A stretch of 44,498 bases of DNA from Gammaproteobacteria bacterium. GTDB taxonomy: Bacteria > Pseudomonadota > Gammaproteobacteria > Pseudomonadales > Azotimanducaceae. The stretch lies in NCBI GenBank assembly GCA_003247835.1, contig QJYB01000121.1, positions 1 to 44,498 of the forward strand. Reading direction: 5' to 3'. The notes under the pieces are model-generated. The model had not been told where the DNA came from and did no database searches. It saw only the letters and a program-made list of their open reading frames with translations. The translations under genes and the position numbers were made by a program. Shown here piece by piece: positions 33,049 through 41,878 of the stretch; the first letter of the stretch is position 1; each line of letters begins with the position of its first letter.

Positions 33049-35057
33049 GTCATCCGTCCTTTCGCTTTCGGATCGTTCTCGAGATAGGTCTCATCGTCGA
33101 AGCAGGCAATGTACTGATCGAGGATAGCGATACCACGGCTTGGACGGATGGTGCCCGCGTCGATCTTGGCCTTGATCAGGTCCTGCATGCGCTGCTGGAG
33201 ACCATTGGGAAAGTACTGCACCTGGGCGAGTATCTCCTTTACCTTTGTGCCGGGTATCACCTTCTCGATCCAGAAGTTCTTCTCTTCCTCCGCGTCGCCG
33301 TAGACGTGCGCTTCCGTGACACGGCCGAACAGGTTGTGCGCATCGCCCATGATGTCCTGATAGGCGCCCACCAGGAAGATCCCCAGACAGTATGGCTCAC
33401 CGGGCTCCAGCGGGTGCAGCTCGAGGAACTTCTTGTCATCGTTGGAGGAGACGTACTCGGTGATCTTGCCATCCGAGTCGCAGGTCATGTCCACCAGCAG
33501 CGCCCGCCGGGTCGGCCGCTCGTCGAGCCGGTCCAGCGGCACGATGGGGAATGGTTGCTTAATGGCCCAGTGATCGAGCACCGACTGGAACACCGAGAAA
33601 TCGATGAGGTAGTGGTCGACGAGCAGCTCCTGCAGCTGGTCGTACTCCGGCGGCATGGGGTGTGGTTCCAGCAACCGCAGACGCCGCAGGATGGCCGAAC
33701 AGCTGCTCCAGTACATGCGCTCGATCAGGGCATTCTGCCTGAGCGACAGATAGCCCATGTTGAACATCGTGTGCGCATCCTCGTGGAACTCGACGACGTC
33801 GTGATAAGCCTCGATCAGCTCACGGGATCTGATCTCTCTGTCACCCGACGTACGCAGCCACTCCAGAAGCTCGTACATCCGCTGCAGCGTTCGTGACGCG
33901 CCTTCCGGCAGCGCGATGTCCGGGTCCGCGCGATCCTTCTGGAAGGCGCCGAGCGCTTCCACCACGAGCACCGAGTGGTGGGCGGTCATGGCACGACCAC
34001 TCTCGGACATGAGGATCGGGTGCGGCACTCCCCGGTCGTCGCAGACTTCCTTGATGGCGGAGACCACTGAATTGGCGTACTCCTGAAGGCCGTAATTGAT
34101 CTGGCCTTCCTCGAACCCGCCGGTGTAGTTCACGCCGAGCCCACCACCTACGTCGATGTACTGAATCGGCAGGCCGGCACTGATCAGCTCCGCATAGGTC
34201 TGAGCGAGCTCCTTGGCCGCCTGCTTGAGCTGCGTGATCTGGGCGATCTGGCTCCCGAGGTGGAAGTGCATGAGCACGAGCCGGTGGCCCGCAGCAGATT
34301 CCTCGAGGCGCTCGATCACCTTCAGGAGCTCCGGCAGAGATATGCCGAACTTCGACTGATAGCCGCCCGACTCCGCCCACTTTCCGGCACCGGCCGTTCT
34401 GAGGCGCACCCGCACGCCGAACTGGGTAGCCACCCCACGCTCGGCCGCGATGTCCATGAGCTCTTCGAACTCGGCATACTTCTCCATGACCGGGATCACG
34501 TTCTTGCCGAGCTCCTGCATGGAGAGCACCAGCGACAGCATCCGCCGGTCCTTGACGCCGTTGCACACCAGTGGCGTTTCGTCCGAGTTGAGATGCGCCA
34601 CCGTGGCGACCAGCTCCGCGCGAGAGCCGCACTCGAGGCCGAGGCCGAACGGCTTACCGGCGTCCAGCACTTCCTCCACCACCTCGTGCAGCTGGTTCAC
34701 CTTGATGGGATATATAGCGCGGTACGGGCTCTGGTAGCCGAACTCCCGGATCGCCTCGGCGAATGCGCGGGAAAGACGCTGCACACGGGCCCGCAGCACG
34801 TCCTGGAAGCGCAGCAGCGTCGGGAACCGCACCCCGCGGCGGCGAAGCTCGCTCACCACGTCCATGATGTCGATGGAAAGGTCGCTGTTCTCGAACGGCC
34901 GGACGGCCACATGACCCGACTCGTTGACGTGGAAGAAGCCGTCGCTCCACCGGTCGATCCGGTACAGCTCCGCAGCATCGGCCACCGTCCACCCCGATGC
35001 AGGCGTCGGATCTGCCGAGGCGGTGGCCTTCGTGTTGTCCGGGGTCACTGCCGTCAT
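33045..35057 (-). CDS. speA: Biosynthetic arginine decarboxylase
   Basis: This 670-residue fold-type III PLP enzyme makes agmatine from arginine. The PLP Lys119 lies in AIYPIKVNQLHEVVEEVL. Other family blocks are GLECGSRAELVATVAHL, MHFHLGSQIAQITQLKQA, YIDVGGGLGVNYTG and the late catalytic region LVDMTCDSDGKITEYV. The length is as usual for SpeA (about 630-660). The ATG at 35057 has AGAGGAAACGGGAG just upstream and sits 13 bases after the preceding stop; longer in-frame extension reads into the neighbouring gene and is rejected. The stop overlaps the aguB start. Confidence 0.95.
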   Translation of the reverse strand: MTAVTPDNTKATASADPTPASGWTVADAAELYRIDRWSDGFFHVNESGHVAVRPFENSDLSIDIMDVVSELRRRGVRFPTLLRFQDVLRARVQRLSRAFAEAIREFGYQSPYRAIYPIKVNQLHEVVEEVLDAGKPFGLGLECGSRAELVATVAHLNSDETPLVCNGVKDRRMLSLVLSMQELGKNVIPVMEKYAEFEELMDIAAERGVATQFGVRVRLRTAGAGKWAESGGYQSKFGISLPELLKVIERLEESAAGHRLVLMHFHLGSQIAQITQLKQAAKELAQTYAELISAGLPIQYIDVGGGLGVNYTGGFEEGQINYGLQEYANSVVSAIKEVCDDRGVPHPILMSESGRAMTAHHSVLVVEALGAFQKDRADPDIALPEGASRTLQRMYELLEWLRTSGDREIRSRELIEAYHDVVEFHEDAHTMFNMGYLSLRQNALIERMYWSSCSAILRRLRLLEPHPMPPEYDQLQELLVDHYLIDFSVFQSVLDHWAIKQPFPIVPLDRLDERPTRRALLVDMTCDSDGKITEYVSSNDDKKFLELHPLEPGEPYCLGIFLVGAYQDIMGDAHNLFGRVTEAHVYGDAEEEKNFWIEKVIPGTKVKEILAQVQYFPNGLQQRMQDLIKAKIDAGTIRPSRGIAILDQYIACFDDETYLENDPKAKGRMT

Positions 35058-35070
35058 CTCCCGTTTCCTC

Positions 35071-36042
35071 TCACTGACCGAGCACGCAGGCAAAGATGAG
35101 CGGTGCGACGATGGTGGCATCCGATTCGATGATGTATTTCGGCGTGTCCGCCGACAGCTTGCCCCAGGTGATCTTCTCGTTGGGTACCGCGCCGGAGTAG
35201 GAGCCGTAGCTGGTGGTCGAATCGCTGATCTGGCAGAAGTAGGCCCAGCGTGGCGTGTTGGACTTCTCCAGGTCCTGCTGCAGCATGGGCACCACACAGA
35301 TCGGGAAATCCCCGGCGATGCCGCCGCCGATCTGAAAGAAACCGATGGGGGCCTCTGCGCAGGCTTCCTCGTACCACTCGGCGAGCATGATCATGTACTC
35401 GATGCCGCTGCGCACCGTGTGCACGTTGCTGATCTCACCCGTGATGCAGTGCGCCGCGAAGATGTTGCCGAGGGTCGAGTCCTCCCAGCCGGGCACGATG
35501 ATCGGCAGGTTGCGTTCGCAGGCAGCGACCAGCCAGCTGTCCTTCGGATCGATCTGGTGATGCTCCGTCAGCTTTCCCGAACGGATCATCTGGTAGAGGA
35601 ACTCGTGCGGAAAGTACCGCTCTCCCTTCTTATCCGCTGCCGACCAGATCTCCAGGATCACATGCTCGATCCGCCGGATCGCTTCCTCTTCTGGAATGCA
35701 CGTATCGGTCACCCGGTTGAGGTGACGGGACAGCAGCTTCTCTTCGTCGTCCGCCGTCAGTTCCCGGTAGTTCGGCACCCGCACGTAGTGATCGTGCGCC
35801 ACCAGGTTGAAGATGTCCTCCTCGAGATTCGCGCCCGTGCAGCAGATGGCGTGCACCTTCTCCCGACGGATCATCTCCGCGAGCGAGAGCCCCAGCTCCG
35901 CCGTGCTCATGGCACCGGCCAGGGTCATGAACATGATGCCGCCGCGGTCCAGATGGCTGACATAGGCATCCGCCGCATCGATCAGAGCGGCAGAGTTGAA
36001 GTGCCGGTAGTGATGGTGGACGAACTCGCTGATGGTGGTCAT
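35071..36042 (-). CDS. Deoxyhypusine synthase-like protein (possible homospermidine synthase)
   Basis: This 323-residue NAD-dependent enzyme is homologous to deoxyhypusine synthase. The N-terminal region has GGIMFMTLAGAMSTAELGLS, and HAICCTGANLEEDIFNLVAH matches the NAD-binding core. The C-terminus has EKITWGKLSADTPKYIIESD with Lys295 at the place of the active-site Lys that forms the butylimine intermediate. Bacteria have no eIF5A to modify, so the expected substrate is a free polyamine, giving homospermidine or a related product. Its position inside an operon that makes putrescine supports this. The start ATG at 36042 has a weak ribosome site; 82 bases separate it from aguA. Confidence 0.86.
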   Translation of the reverse strand: MTTISEFVHHHYRHFNSAALIDAADAYVSHLDRGGIMFMTLAGAMSTAELGLSLAEMIRREKVHAICCTGANLEEDIFNLVAHDHYVRVPNYRELTADDEEKLLSRHLNRVTDTCIPEEEAIRRIEHVILEIWSAADKKGERYFPHEFLYQMIRSGKLTEHHQIDPKDSWLVAACERNLPIIVPGWEDSTLGNIFAAHCITGEISNVHTVRSGIEYMIMLAEWYEEACAEAPIGFFQIGGGIAGDFPICVVPMLQQDLEKSNTPRWAYFCQISDSTTSYGSYSGAVPNEKITWGKLSADTPKYIIESDATIVAPLIFACVLGQ

Positions 36043-36124
36043 GTGGCTGACGGGTGCTCCGTTGTTCGGATGGATGTTCTGACTACGATGGCCGCTCGCA
36101 GGCTGCCCGGGACCGCGGCCGCCA

Positions 36125-37168
36125 TTAAAACACAGGTACCTGCTGGGTCAGGCAGTGGAAGGTGCCGAGACCCAGCACCAGATCCGTGCAGTCGATGCCT
36201 ACCACGTCCCTGTCCGGAAAGCAGGTGGCAAGCAGCTGCCGGTTCGGCTCGTCCGCAGGATCACCGAACGTCGGCATCACGACCACCCGGTTGCCGATGT
36301 AGAAATTGGCATAGCTTGCCGGCAGCCGTTCCCCACGGTACACGACCGGTCGAGGCATCTTGAGCTCGACCACATCGAGCGAACGGCCATCCTGCAGCCT
36401 GATGGCATCGAGCCGCTCCCGGTTTTCGGCAAGCGCCTCGTGGTTCTCGTCCGTCGGGTCGGGTTCGACCACGGTCACCACCTTATCTTCCGCAACGAAC
36501 CGGGTCAGGTCATCCACATGACCGTCGGTATCGTCACCGACGATGCCCTCACCAAGCCAGAGGATCCGGGCAACACCCAGTTGCTCGCGAAGCTCACGTT
36601 CGATGTCGTCCCGGCCGAGTCCGGGGTTCCGGTTCGGATTGAGCAGGCACTGTTCCGTGGTGAGCAGCGCGCCGGCGCCGTTGACGTCGATGGAACCGCC
36701 CTCCAGCACCATCTCCACACGCCGGCAGGGCACGCCGAGTGCCTCAGCCATCTGCGGCGGAATCGCATCGTCCAGATCGTAGGGCGGATACTTCCCGCCC
36801 CAGGAGTTGAAGCGGAAGTCCAGCGCAGTGAGCGTCGAGTTCCCCTGACTCCGGACGAAGATGGCGCCATGGTCGCGGCACCAGGCATCGTTGGTACGGA
36901 AGTGGTGAAAGACCACATTGGACGCCAGTGCCTTTCCTTCCAGAAACTCCCTCACCCGTTTTTCGTGCCTCGCATCGAGCACGTTGATGCGGACCTTCTC
37001 GGTCTGCGACACGACGCCGACGAACCGCGCCATCACCGGCTCCACCGTTTCGAACTTGCCCGGCCACGTGTCGACGTTGTGCGGCCAGGAGATCCAGGTT
37101 GCCTGGTGCGGCGTCCACTCCGCGGGCATGGTCTGCCCGGGACCGTTGTCTGCGGTGTCTCTACTCAT
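36125..37168 (-). CDS. aguA: Agmatine deiminase
   Basis: This 347-residue guanidino-modifying enzyme converts agmatine to N-carbamoylputrescine and ammonia. Family lines are MPAEWTPHQATWISWPHNVD, NDAWCRDHGAIFV, VLEGGSIDVNGAGALLTTEQ, GIVGDDTDGHVDDLTRFV and the C-terminal GLGTFHCLTQQVPVF with nucleophile Cys339. In most relatives this last motif is GGGNIHC, so LGTFHC is a mild variant. The ATG at 37168 overlaps the stop of the upstream Vgb-like gene (ATGA). It begins the polyamine block aguA, DHS-like, speA, aguB. Confidence 0.94.
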   Translation of the reverse strand: MSRDTADNGPGQTMPAEWTPHQATWISWPHNVDTWPGKFETVEPVMARFVGVVSQTEKVRINVLDARHEKRVREFLEGKALASNVVFHHFRTNDAWCRDHGAIFVRSQGNSTLTALDFRFNSWGGKYPPYDLDDAIPPQMAEALGVPCRRVEMVLEGGSIDVNGAGALLTTEQCLLNPNRNPGLGRDDIERELREQLGVARILWLGEGIVGDDTDGHVDDLTRFVAEDKVVTVVEPDPTDENHEALAENRERLDAIRLQDGRSLDVVELKMPRPVVYRGERLPASYANFYIGNRVVVMPTFGDPADEPNRQLLATCFPDRDVVGIDCTDLVLGLGTFHCLTQQVPVF

Positions 37169-39273
37169 CTCGCCAGCGGATCCGGCCGCAGCTGCACCTT
37201 GCCGACGTAGGAACGCGGCACTTCGGAATGATGAATGGGATCCAGACCATTCGTGAACCAGAGCCCACGCCCTTTCCAGCCGGCGGTCGGGTCGTCGATG
37301 CGGCCGTCCAGTCCCCGAGTAAAGGTGTTGAGCGGATAAGGGATGCGGATGATCGTGAAGTCAGCACTGTCCGGACGGAAGACGAGCAGCGAATCCGAAC
37401 CGGTGCCGTTCAGGATCACCACATCGTTACCCAGTCCCAGGGTGTTGTGCTGGTCCACGAACAGATAGTAGTGAAAGTCGGATCCCACTGGACCAGACGG
37501 GCTCTCGACGCGCATTGTCGGGCCGGGGCTCCGGTACAGTGACCACCCTTCGGGACACTGATCGCCTAGCCCGTAGGTCTGGCGGCACTTCGTGCGATCG
37601 AAGCTCGCCAGGTGCCCGCTGCCACCGAGGGAAACCCAGATGAGCCCGCGACTGTCGACATCCACGCCACGCGGTCCGGAGCCCGGCGCCGGCGGCACGA
37701 ACGTCTCGTGGGTGCCGCTCGACGGATCGTAGCGGACGATACGACCCCGGTAATCCAGCGGGTCGCCCGGGTTTCCGCCCGGCTGGGCGGTCCAGACGCT
37801 GCCATCCAGCGGACTGGGAATGATCCCGTAGTTGAACCCGACGATGGGAGTGTCCGGCTTTCCGTCACCATCGCCGTCGACGACGATTTCCGAAAAACCC
37901 TGCGCGGCCGCCAGCGTTTCCGGTCTGGCCGGGTCGTAGCGGGACGGATCGAACCAGCCGATGACGTAGGAATCGCCGCTGGTCCACAGCACACCCTTGC
38001 TGTCGAACTGCAGATGATGCGTACCGAAGCAGGTATCGATCAGCTCGAAGGCACCGGTCGCGGTGTCGTAACGGCCGAGCTGCCGATGGTGGTACCTCCC
38101 CGCGATGCCGGGTGAATCGCGACAGAAGTCCGGCAGATCCGCATCCCACTCGCGACGTACCTGCGTGGTTATCCAGACCCGGCCCGAAGCATCGAACATC
38201 GGGTTGTGCGGATTGGCCGGGTTGTCATAACGGCCTTCGAACGGTGTGATGCCGGGTTCCATCGGGCAACCCAGGGAGCCGAATCCCATCGGCATGACGG
38301 TGCCGCCCACCGATTCGTCCGAAGCGCGGTAAGTCTGCTCACACCAGGGCGTGCCGAAGCCGCCCATCGTGGGAACGCTCGCAGCGGACGCCGTATAGGT
38401 GAGCGGATCGAGGGAGAGCAGCCGGTCGTTGGCGAGGTCCACGCCGTAAATCTTTCCGTTGGCGTAGCGCGTGGGTTCGCGCTTGTCCGTGGCGATCTCA
38501 TCATGGGCGTAGGTGAACGCATCGCCCCAACCCCATTCGGTGATCACCAGATTCCGCTCGACGCCGGCCGGACGCGGTGGCGCCGGCGGGGTTTCGCCGT
38601 CCGTGATCCGGGCCGACCAGTCCGCCAGGGTATCCAGCAGCTGCTCCCGGCCCAGCGCATCCGCCGTGACATGCATGAACGTCGACTTCTTCAGGCCCAG
38701 ATCGAACGCGCCCCGTGTCCGGTAGCGGGTGAAATTGGAGCCCACCTGGTGACAGAGCTGACAGCCGAGCTTGAACGCGTTCGACCAGCCGGCACTGGCC
38801 CCCGGCGGGTGAACGAGGGACAGCCAGTAGCTGGCCGGATAGATCGCGGCCGCCTCCTGGGCCGTCGACGCGGGGACCGCGGTGAGCTCCCGGGTGTCAC
38901 CGGGAACCGCCCCCACCTTCGCCGAGTCGACCAGTCCGTAGCCTCGCACCCAGAGACGGTAGTGCGCGTCCGGCAGCTCCGGCAGCAGGTAGCGGCCGTC
39001 CTCATCGGTTACCACGATCTTGCGGTAGGCGGTGGGCAGGTCGTCGGTTTCAGCGATGACCCAGACGCCCGCCTCGGCCTGCCCCTGAGCGGACAGGACG
39101 CGGCCGTCAATGATGCCGGTGGGTGTCGCTGCGAAGAGCCCTGCAGGCAGACAGCCGAGCAGCGTCAGCACGAGTGCGAAAAACAAGTCCGCCCCGCGCA
39201 AAGAAGCACCCGCCACTCGACCCGCCGGGGCTCGACATTCGCCCCGGCACCTGTTCCGACACTGACGCTGCAT
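37165..39273 (-). CDS. Exported Vgb-like beta-propeller protein with N-terminal carboxypeptidase-regulatory domain and CxxCH site
   Basis: This exported protein of about 702 residues starts at ATG 39273 (MQRQCRNRCRGECRAPAGRV). A hydrophobic stretch LFFALVLTLLGCLPAGLFA/ATP follows as a signal peptide. Next comes a carboxypeptidase-regulatory-like domain (GIIDGRVLSAQGQAEAGVWV, DGRYLLPELPDAHYRLWVRG). A CQLCH motif could bind heme c. The rest is a propeller with repeated lines such as HNPMFDASGRVWITTQVRRE, LQFDSKGVLWTSGDS and GVDVDSRGLIWVSLGGSGHL, like virginiamycin B lyase-type proteins. Function is unknown; it may be a periplasmic redox or lyase-like enzyme. ATG 39324 is an alternative start. 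Its stop overlaps the aguA start. Confidence 0.8.
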   Translation of the reverse strand: MQRQCRNRCRGECRAPAGRVAGASLRGADLFFALVLTLLGCLPAGLFAATPTGIIDGRVLSAQGQAEAGVWVIAETDDLPTAYRKIVVTDEDGRYLLPELPDAHYRLWVRGYGLVDSAKVGAVPGDTRELTAVPASTAQEAAAIYPASYWLSLVHPPGASAGWSNAFKLGCQLCHQVGSNFTRYRTRGAFDLGLKKSTFMHVTADALGREQLLDTLADWSARITDGETPPAPPRPAGVERNLVITEWGWGDAFTYAHDEIATDKREPTRYANGKIYGVDLANDRLLSLDPLTYTASAASVPTMGGFGTPWCEQTYRASDESVGGTVMPMGFGSLGCPMEPGITPFEGRYDNPANPHNPMFDASGRVWITTQVRREWDADLPDFCRDSPGIAGRYHHRQLGRYDTATGAFELIDTCFGTHHLQFDSKGVLWTSGDSYVIGWFDPSRYDPARPETLAAAQGFSEIVVDGDGDGKPDTPIVGFNYGIIPSPLDGSVWTAQPGGNPGDPLDYRGRIVRYDPSSGTHETFVPPAPGSGPRGVDVDSRGLIWVSLGGSGHLASFDRTKCRQTYGLGDQCPEGWSLYRSPGPTMRVESPSGPVGSDFHYYLFVDQHNTLGLGNDVVILNGTGSDSLLVFRPDSADFTIIRIPYPLNTFTRGLDGRIDDPTAGWKGRGLWFTNGLDPIHHSEVPRSYVGKVQLRPDPLAR

Positions 39274-39356
39274 CTCCCGGTCCCCGACCCTGCGGACGTG
39301 CCGGAAGGCTACCGCAAGTGACATTCGACCTGAACCACCCACACGGAACGGATTCG

Positions 39357-40583
39357 TCAGTCCAGGGCGCCGAACACCTCGTCGGTGTGTTCGCCGAGCT
39401 TCGGCGCCCGCCGCGAGATGGCCCAGGGCGTGCGCGTGAAGCGGTACGGGGCACCCGGATATCGGAAGGAGCGGTCGAGATCGTCGTGCCGGACCTCGGT
39501 GGGATAGCCGCGGGCGACAAAATGCGGGTCTTCGAATACCTCTTCCGGACTGTAGATCACACCTACCGCGAGCCCCGCGTCCTGACAGCCGATGAAGAAT
39601 TCGTAGGCGCTGATCCGGCTGGCGATGAGCTGCAGCCCTTCGCGGCCGCTCGAGAAGATGGCGGTGATGGTTTCATCCGACCCGATCAGCGACAGATCGA
39701 ACGGCCCCTCCCAGTTGGCACCCATTTCCAGGAACACGGCTTCGGGGAACTCCTCTTTCAGTCCGAGCCTTTCCAGCCAGGCCAGCAGCCGGCCGAACTC
39801 CACGGGAAAACGTGGTGGCACGCCCGTGTTCACCCAGCGGCCGTCCGCGCACCGCATCTGCGTTTCGCCGGTGGATCTGGTGGCGGCATGGCGACCGGTC
39901 TGACGCTGAACCGTGCCGCCATTGACCAGCCACGTGTAGCTCGCCGCCTCGGTCGTCACGTTCAGCGCCGCAGTGATGGAGACATCCACGAACTGTCCCG
40001 GGCCGCCGGCCCCACGATGCAGGAGCGCGGTCAGGGCGGACATCACCGCAAAGTGGCTCCCGGTGTGGAATGCCTGTTTTCCCCAGCCCCTTACGGGCGG
40101 CAGGCTGTGATCGTCGTAACCGCAGCTCCACGGTGGGCCGCCGGCCGCCATCAGCGTCAGATCCGTCGCTGGCAGCTGGCTCGCCGCTTCGTGCCGACCG
40201 TAAGGGGTCACCGCCACGTGCACCAGACCGGGGTTGGTCAGGGACAGCACGTCGTAGTCCATCCCCAGGTCCATGAGGCGACCCGGCTGCTCCGCTTCGA
40301 GCAGCACATCGGCGGTGTCGATGAGCTTCAGCAGCCGGTCCCGCTGCCGCGGGTCATCCAGATCGCAGACCACACCCCGTTTGCTGGTGTGGTAGTGCCA
40401 GAAGTGAAGACTGCGCTCCGGATCCCTCACATCATCCAGAAAGGGTGGAAAGAGACGGCTCGCGTCACCGACCGGGGGCTCCACCAGGATCACGTCGGCA
40501 CCCATGTCGGCGAGCAGCTTGCCGGCATAGGCGATCGGTTCACCGGCGAGCTCCACCACCCGAATTTCCTCCAGCACGCTCAC
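39357..40583 (-). CDS. Class III CoA-transferase (CaiB/BaiF family), second gene of pair
   Basis: This 408-residue family III CoA-transferase moves CoA between acyl groups through aspartyl-CoA and aspartyl-acyl intermediates. It starts VSVLEEIRVVELAGEPIAYA, then LLADMGADVILVEPP, the usual N-terminal CoA-binding pattern. A WHYHTSKRGVVCDLDDPRQR line follows, and the C-terminal half contains DPHFVARGYPTEVRHDDLDR and LGEHTDEVFGALD. The substrate is unknown. The start is GTG at 40583 with GGAGGAGGG upstream. It overlaps the stop of the partner gene by 4 bases (GTGA). Paired, coupled CaiB/BaiF genes often form a heteromeric enzyme. Confidence 0.9.
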   Translation of the reverse strand: MSVLEEIRVVELAGEPIAYAGKLLADMGADVILVEPPVGDASRLFPPFLDDVRDPERSLHFWHYHTSKRGVVCDLDDPRQRDRLLKLIDTADVLLEAEQPGRLMDLGMDYDVLSLTNPGLVHVAVTPYGRHEAASQLPATDLTLMAAGGPPWSCGYDDHSLPPVRGWGKQAFHTGSHFAVMSALTALLHRGAGGPGQFVDVSITAALNVTTEAASYTWLVNGGTVQRQTGRHAATRSTGETQMRCADGRWVNTGVPPRFPVEFGRLLAWLERLGLKEEFPEAVFLEMGANWEGPFDLSLIGSDETITAIFSSGREGLQLIASRISAYEFFIGCQDAGLAVGVIYSPEEVFEDPHFVARGYPTEVRHDDLDRSFRYPGAPYRFTRTPWAISRRAPKLGEHTDEVFGALD

Positions 40584-41806
40584 AGCACACCCTCCTCCGC
40601 CAGCTGGCGGACTTCGTCGGCACTGTAGCCGAGCAGGCGGGTCAGAACGGCTGCGTTGTGCTCGCCGAGGCACGGTGCGCCGTGGACCGCCTGCCAGTCG
40701 GTCTGCGAGAAGTGCACCGGTTGCCCGTCCACCCTTACTTCGCCCATCGCGGTATGCGTCACGGAGGGCCACAGACCAAAGCGGCCGGTCGTTTCATCCC
40801 GCTCGATACGTTCTGCGGGCTTCTGCACTGCCGCCGCCGGAATCGGCAGCGCACGCAGGGTCTGCTCGAGCGCGAACTTGTCATGGGTGCGCGTCCAGGT
40901 GGCGAGCGCCGAATCCAACGCGTCCTGCTGTGACCAGCGGGTGTCTGCCGCCTGATAGGCGCTGGTCCAGTCTTCACCGATGGCGCCGGCGAGTGCTCGC
41001 CAGTCAGCGTCGTCACGACAGCTGATGGCGATCCAGTCATCGTCACCGGCGCAGGGATAGATGCCGTGAGGGGCCATCGGCACGTACTGACTGCGGTTGG
41101 AATTCACCGGCGCATCGCGCATGGCGCGACCGTTGACGCTCCAGTCCAGGAGCGCCGGGCCGTTCAGCGACACGCCGGCCTCGGTGCAGGCCAGGTCCAC
41201 CCACTGCCCCTCACCTGTCCGCTGACGGTGCAGCAGGGCCATGAGAATGGCGATAGCCATGTAGTAGCCGCCGGTGTGGTCCATGTAGGAGTAACCCCAT
41301 CCAGCAGGTGGCTGGTCCGGGAGAGCGGAGCTGAAGGTCAGTCCGGAAATGGCCTGTACGATCGGGCCCCAGGTCTTGTACCGTCGGTAAGGGCCGACGT
41401 GACCGAATCCGCAGTTCGACACGTAGACGATGTCCGGCCGGATGGCCTTGAGTTGCTCGTAGCCGAAGCCCCACTTCTCGAGCACGCCGGCGGCGAAGTT
41501 CTCCGTCACGGCGTCCGAGATCCGGATCAGCTCGGTGAGAATCTCCTTCCCTTTGTCCGTGCGCAGGTTGAGGGTGATGCCGAGCTTGTCCACGTTGTGG
41601 TTGTTGAACCCTCCACCCGATTCCAGACCAGACTGGCCGGGTTTGTACGGGGGCGCACCGCGCAGGATGTCCCAGCGGCCCTGGCGCACCGGGTCCTCGA
41701 TGCGGATGACCTCCGCGCCGAACATGGCGAGCCATTTGGTCGCCCCCGCTCCGGCCAGCTGACCGGTGAAATCGCAGATACGGAATCCTTCCAGGGCGCC
41801 TGGCAC
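40580..41806 (-). CDS. Class III CoA-transferase (CaiB/BaiF family), first gene of pair
   Basis: This 408-residue CaiB/BaiF-type CoA-transferase begins with GTG at 41806 (MPGALEGFRICDFTGQLAGA) after GGGGAGAAGCG. Family lines are GATKWLAMFGAEVIRIEDP, HNVDKLGITLNLRTDKGKEI, GVLEKWGFGYEQLKAIRPDI, VYVSNCGFGHVGPYRRYKTW and YMDHTGGYYMAIAILMALLH. It ends APCLGEHNAAVLTRLLGYSA followed by EEGVL. It is translationally coupled to the downstream paralogue. The 72 bases before it contain a hairpin that separates it from the ArsM-like gene. The acyl substrate is unknown. Confidence 0.9.
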   Translation of the reverse strand: MPGALEGFRICDFTGQLAGAGATKWLAMFGAEVIRIEDPVRQGRWDILRGAPPYKPGQSGLESGGGFNNHNVDKLGITLNLRTDKGKEILTELIRISDAVTENFAAGVLEKWGFGYEQLKAIRPDIVYVSNCGFGHVGPYRRYKTWGPIVQAISGLTFSSALPDQPPAGWGYSYMDHTGGYYMAIAILMALLHRQRTGEGQWVDLACTEAGVSLNGPALLDWSVNGRAMRDAPVNSNRSQYVPMAPHGIYPCAGDDDWIAISCRDDADWRALAGAIGEDWTSAYQAADTRWSQQDALDSALATWTRTHDKFALEQTLRALPIPAAAVQKPAERIERDETTGRFGLWPSVTHTAMGEVRVDGQPVHFSQTDWQAVHGAPCLGEHNAAVLTRLLGYSADEVRQLAEEGVL

Positions 41807-41853
41807 CGCTTCTCCCCTTCGCTGTCGAGGGGAGAAGCATGCCACCGATCGAT

Positions 41854-41870
41854 GTGCCTTTCTAAGGCAC
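41854..41870 (-). terminator. Short hairpin after the ArsM-like gene
   Basis: GTGCCTT-AGA-AAGGCAC is a perfect 7-bp stem with a 3-base loop, 8 bases after the final stop of the ArsM-like gene. No U-run follows, so it may be a weak terminator, or an attenuating structure before the CoA-transferase pair. Confidence 0.4.
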
Positions 41871-41878
41871 CGGGCGGA

